Source: Desulfobacterales bacterium
GTDB lineage: Bacteria; Desulfobacterota; Desulfobacteria; Desulfobacterales; Desulfobacteraceae
Assembly (NCBI GenBank): GCA_022361135.1
Contig: JAKSBM010000520.1
Span: 1 to 6,336 of the forward strand
Direction of reading: 5' to 3'
DNA length: 6,336 nt
Part shown: positions 5,811 to 6,336 of the stretch, piece after piece
Numbering within the stretch: the stretch's first letter is position 1
Layout of the letters: each line of letters starts with the position of its first letter
The notes under the pieces: generated by a model
Told to the model about the DNA's origin: nothing
Databases searched by the model: none
What the model saw: only the letters and a program-made list of their open reading frames with translations
Translations under genes and position numbers: made by a program

Positions 5811-6336
5811 TTAATCCTCCAGATAGGCCCGGATGGGGCTGTTTTTCACCGGAGCCCGCAGGGAAGGCCGGGCACCGGACAGGTCAAAGTCGGGGTTGAG
5901 GACGGCCAGGATATCCTGGATCATGGGGCCGCAGATCCGCCCCTGGCACCGGCCCATGCCGGTGCGGGAGGCCCGCTTCAGGGCCGTGGGGGTATTGAAG
6001 CCCTGGTTCACCCGCGCCCTCAGGGTGGCCATGGTCACCCCTTCGCACCGGCAGATGAGGGTCTGGTCGGGAATTTCGTCCCAGGCCGCCCGGGGCAGGC
6101 GGCAGAGGCGGTTGAGAAACCGGCTGTACTGGGCCTGGGCCGTTAGCTTGTGGTCCAGGGCCGCCATTTCAGCCTGGGTCCCATCTTGGGATTTCCCCAA
6201 TTTTTCCACCAGGGCCAGGGCGGCCCGTCGCCCCTCTAAGTATGATTTTTTCACCCCGGCCACCCCGGTGACCTCCCCGGCCCCATAAATACCGGGGCAG
6301 GAGGATTCCAGATGGGCACTGGTTTCCATGATCCAG
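5811..6336 (-). CDS. C-terminal part of HcnB/OoxA-like FAD oxidoreductase with BFD-like [2Fe-2S] domain, partial
   Basis: The frame stays open past the right edge; the ATG at 6329 is internal (preceded in frame by Trp-Ile), so only the last 175 or so residues are visible. Counting from that Met, the end of the pyridine-nucleotide/FAD fold is seen as CPGIYGAGEVTGVAGVKKSY (11-30) and LEGRRAALAL. A BFD-like [2Fe-2S] domain follows: ligand cysteines 93 and 95 in ICRCEGVT, then 128 and 133 in GMGRCQGRICG. The CxC...CxxxxC spacing and GMGRCQG signature are typical of the A subunits of hydrogen cyanide synthase (HcnB), octopine/nopaline oxidase (OoxA/NoxA) and related amino- or imino-acid dehydrogenases. 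Such subunits usually act with a DAO-type FAD partner and a small 2Fe-2S protein, which would lie to the right of the window. True cyanide synthesis is not implied. It is the upstream gene of an operon with the racemase-family protein, 1 nt apart. Confidence 0.88.
   Translation of the reverse strand, partial: WIMETSAHLESSCPGIYGAGEVTGVAGVKKSYLEGRRAALALVEKLGKSQDGTQAEMAALDHKLTAQAQYSRFLNRLCRLPRAAWDEIPDQTLICRCEGVTMATLRARVNQGFNTPTALKRASRTGMGRCQGRICGPMIQDILAVLNPDFDLSGARPSLRAPVKNSPIRAYLED
5816..5820 (-). promoter_or_regulatory. Shine-Dalgarno site of the racemase-family gene, inside the upstream gene
   Basis: GGAGG on the minus strand, 6 nt before the ATG at 5809. It lies within the last codons of the upstream oxidoreductase gene, so ribosomes finishing that gene pass over it; coupling is expected. 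Confidence 0.8.

Noticed and set aside
5811..6329. Reading the flavoprotein fragment as a complete 172-residue protein starting at 6329
   Set aside because: The frame continues to the window edge and the visible part begins inside the FAD/NAD-binding fold, so the Met is internal.

Overview
The window is GC-rich bacterial DNA. Its genes favour GGC, GCC, CCC, GGG and CTG codons, and one AT-rich intergenic block interrupts them. The style and gene content (fused class III CoA-transferase, BFD-type flavoprotein, membrane diguanylate cyclase) would fit a Gram-negative such as a Desulfobacterota or other proteobacterial heterotroph. That placement is inference only, because no rRNA or marker gene is present.

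Layout, left to right: (1) positions 1-1739, minus strand, the first 579 residues of a tandem-domain CaiB/BaiF CoA-transferase that runs off the left edge; (2) positions 1740-2093, an AT-rich divergent control region with a strong sigma70-like promoter for the CoA-transferase and two near-identical operator palindromes (core AAACGTTT / TAACGTTT) of the LacI/PurR kind; (3) positions 2094-3137, plus strand, a complete LacI-family regulator; (4) positions 3240-5069, plus strand, a complete membrane diguanylate cyclase (periplasmic Cache-type sensor, HAMP, GGEEF with an inhibitory RxxD site), preceded by its own candidate promoter; (5) a hairpin at 5068-5101 between convergent genes, with a U-tract only in the minus-strand direction; (6) positions 5126-5809, minus strand, an Asp/Glu/hydantoin-racemase superfamily protein with both catalytic cysteines; (7) positions 5811-6336, minus strand, the C-terminal part of an HcnB/OoxA-like FAD oxidoreductase with a BFD-like [2Fe-2S] domain, whose stop codon lies 1 nt from the racemase start.

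How they may work together (inference): the LacI-type protein probably represses itself and the divergent CoA-transferase through the paired operators until a catabolic substrate or intermediate appears. The right-hand operon (flavoprotein plus racemase-family protein) looks like oxidative catabolism of an amino acid, imino acid or opine-like compound. The CoA-transferase could activate a carboxylate. The diguanylate cyclase between them would couple an extracytoplasmic small-molecule signal to c-di-GMP. No mobile element, tRNA, rRNA or CRISPR array was seen.
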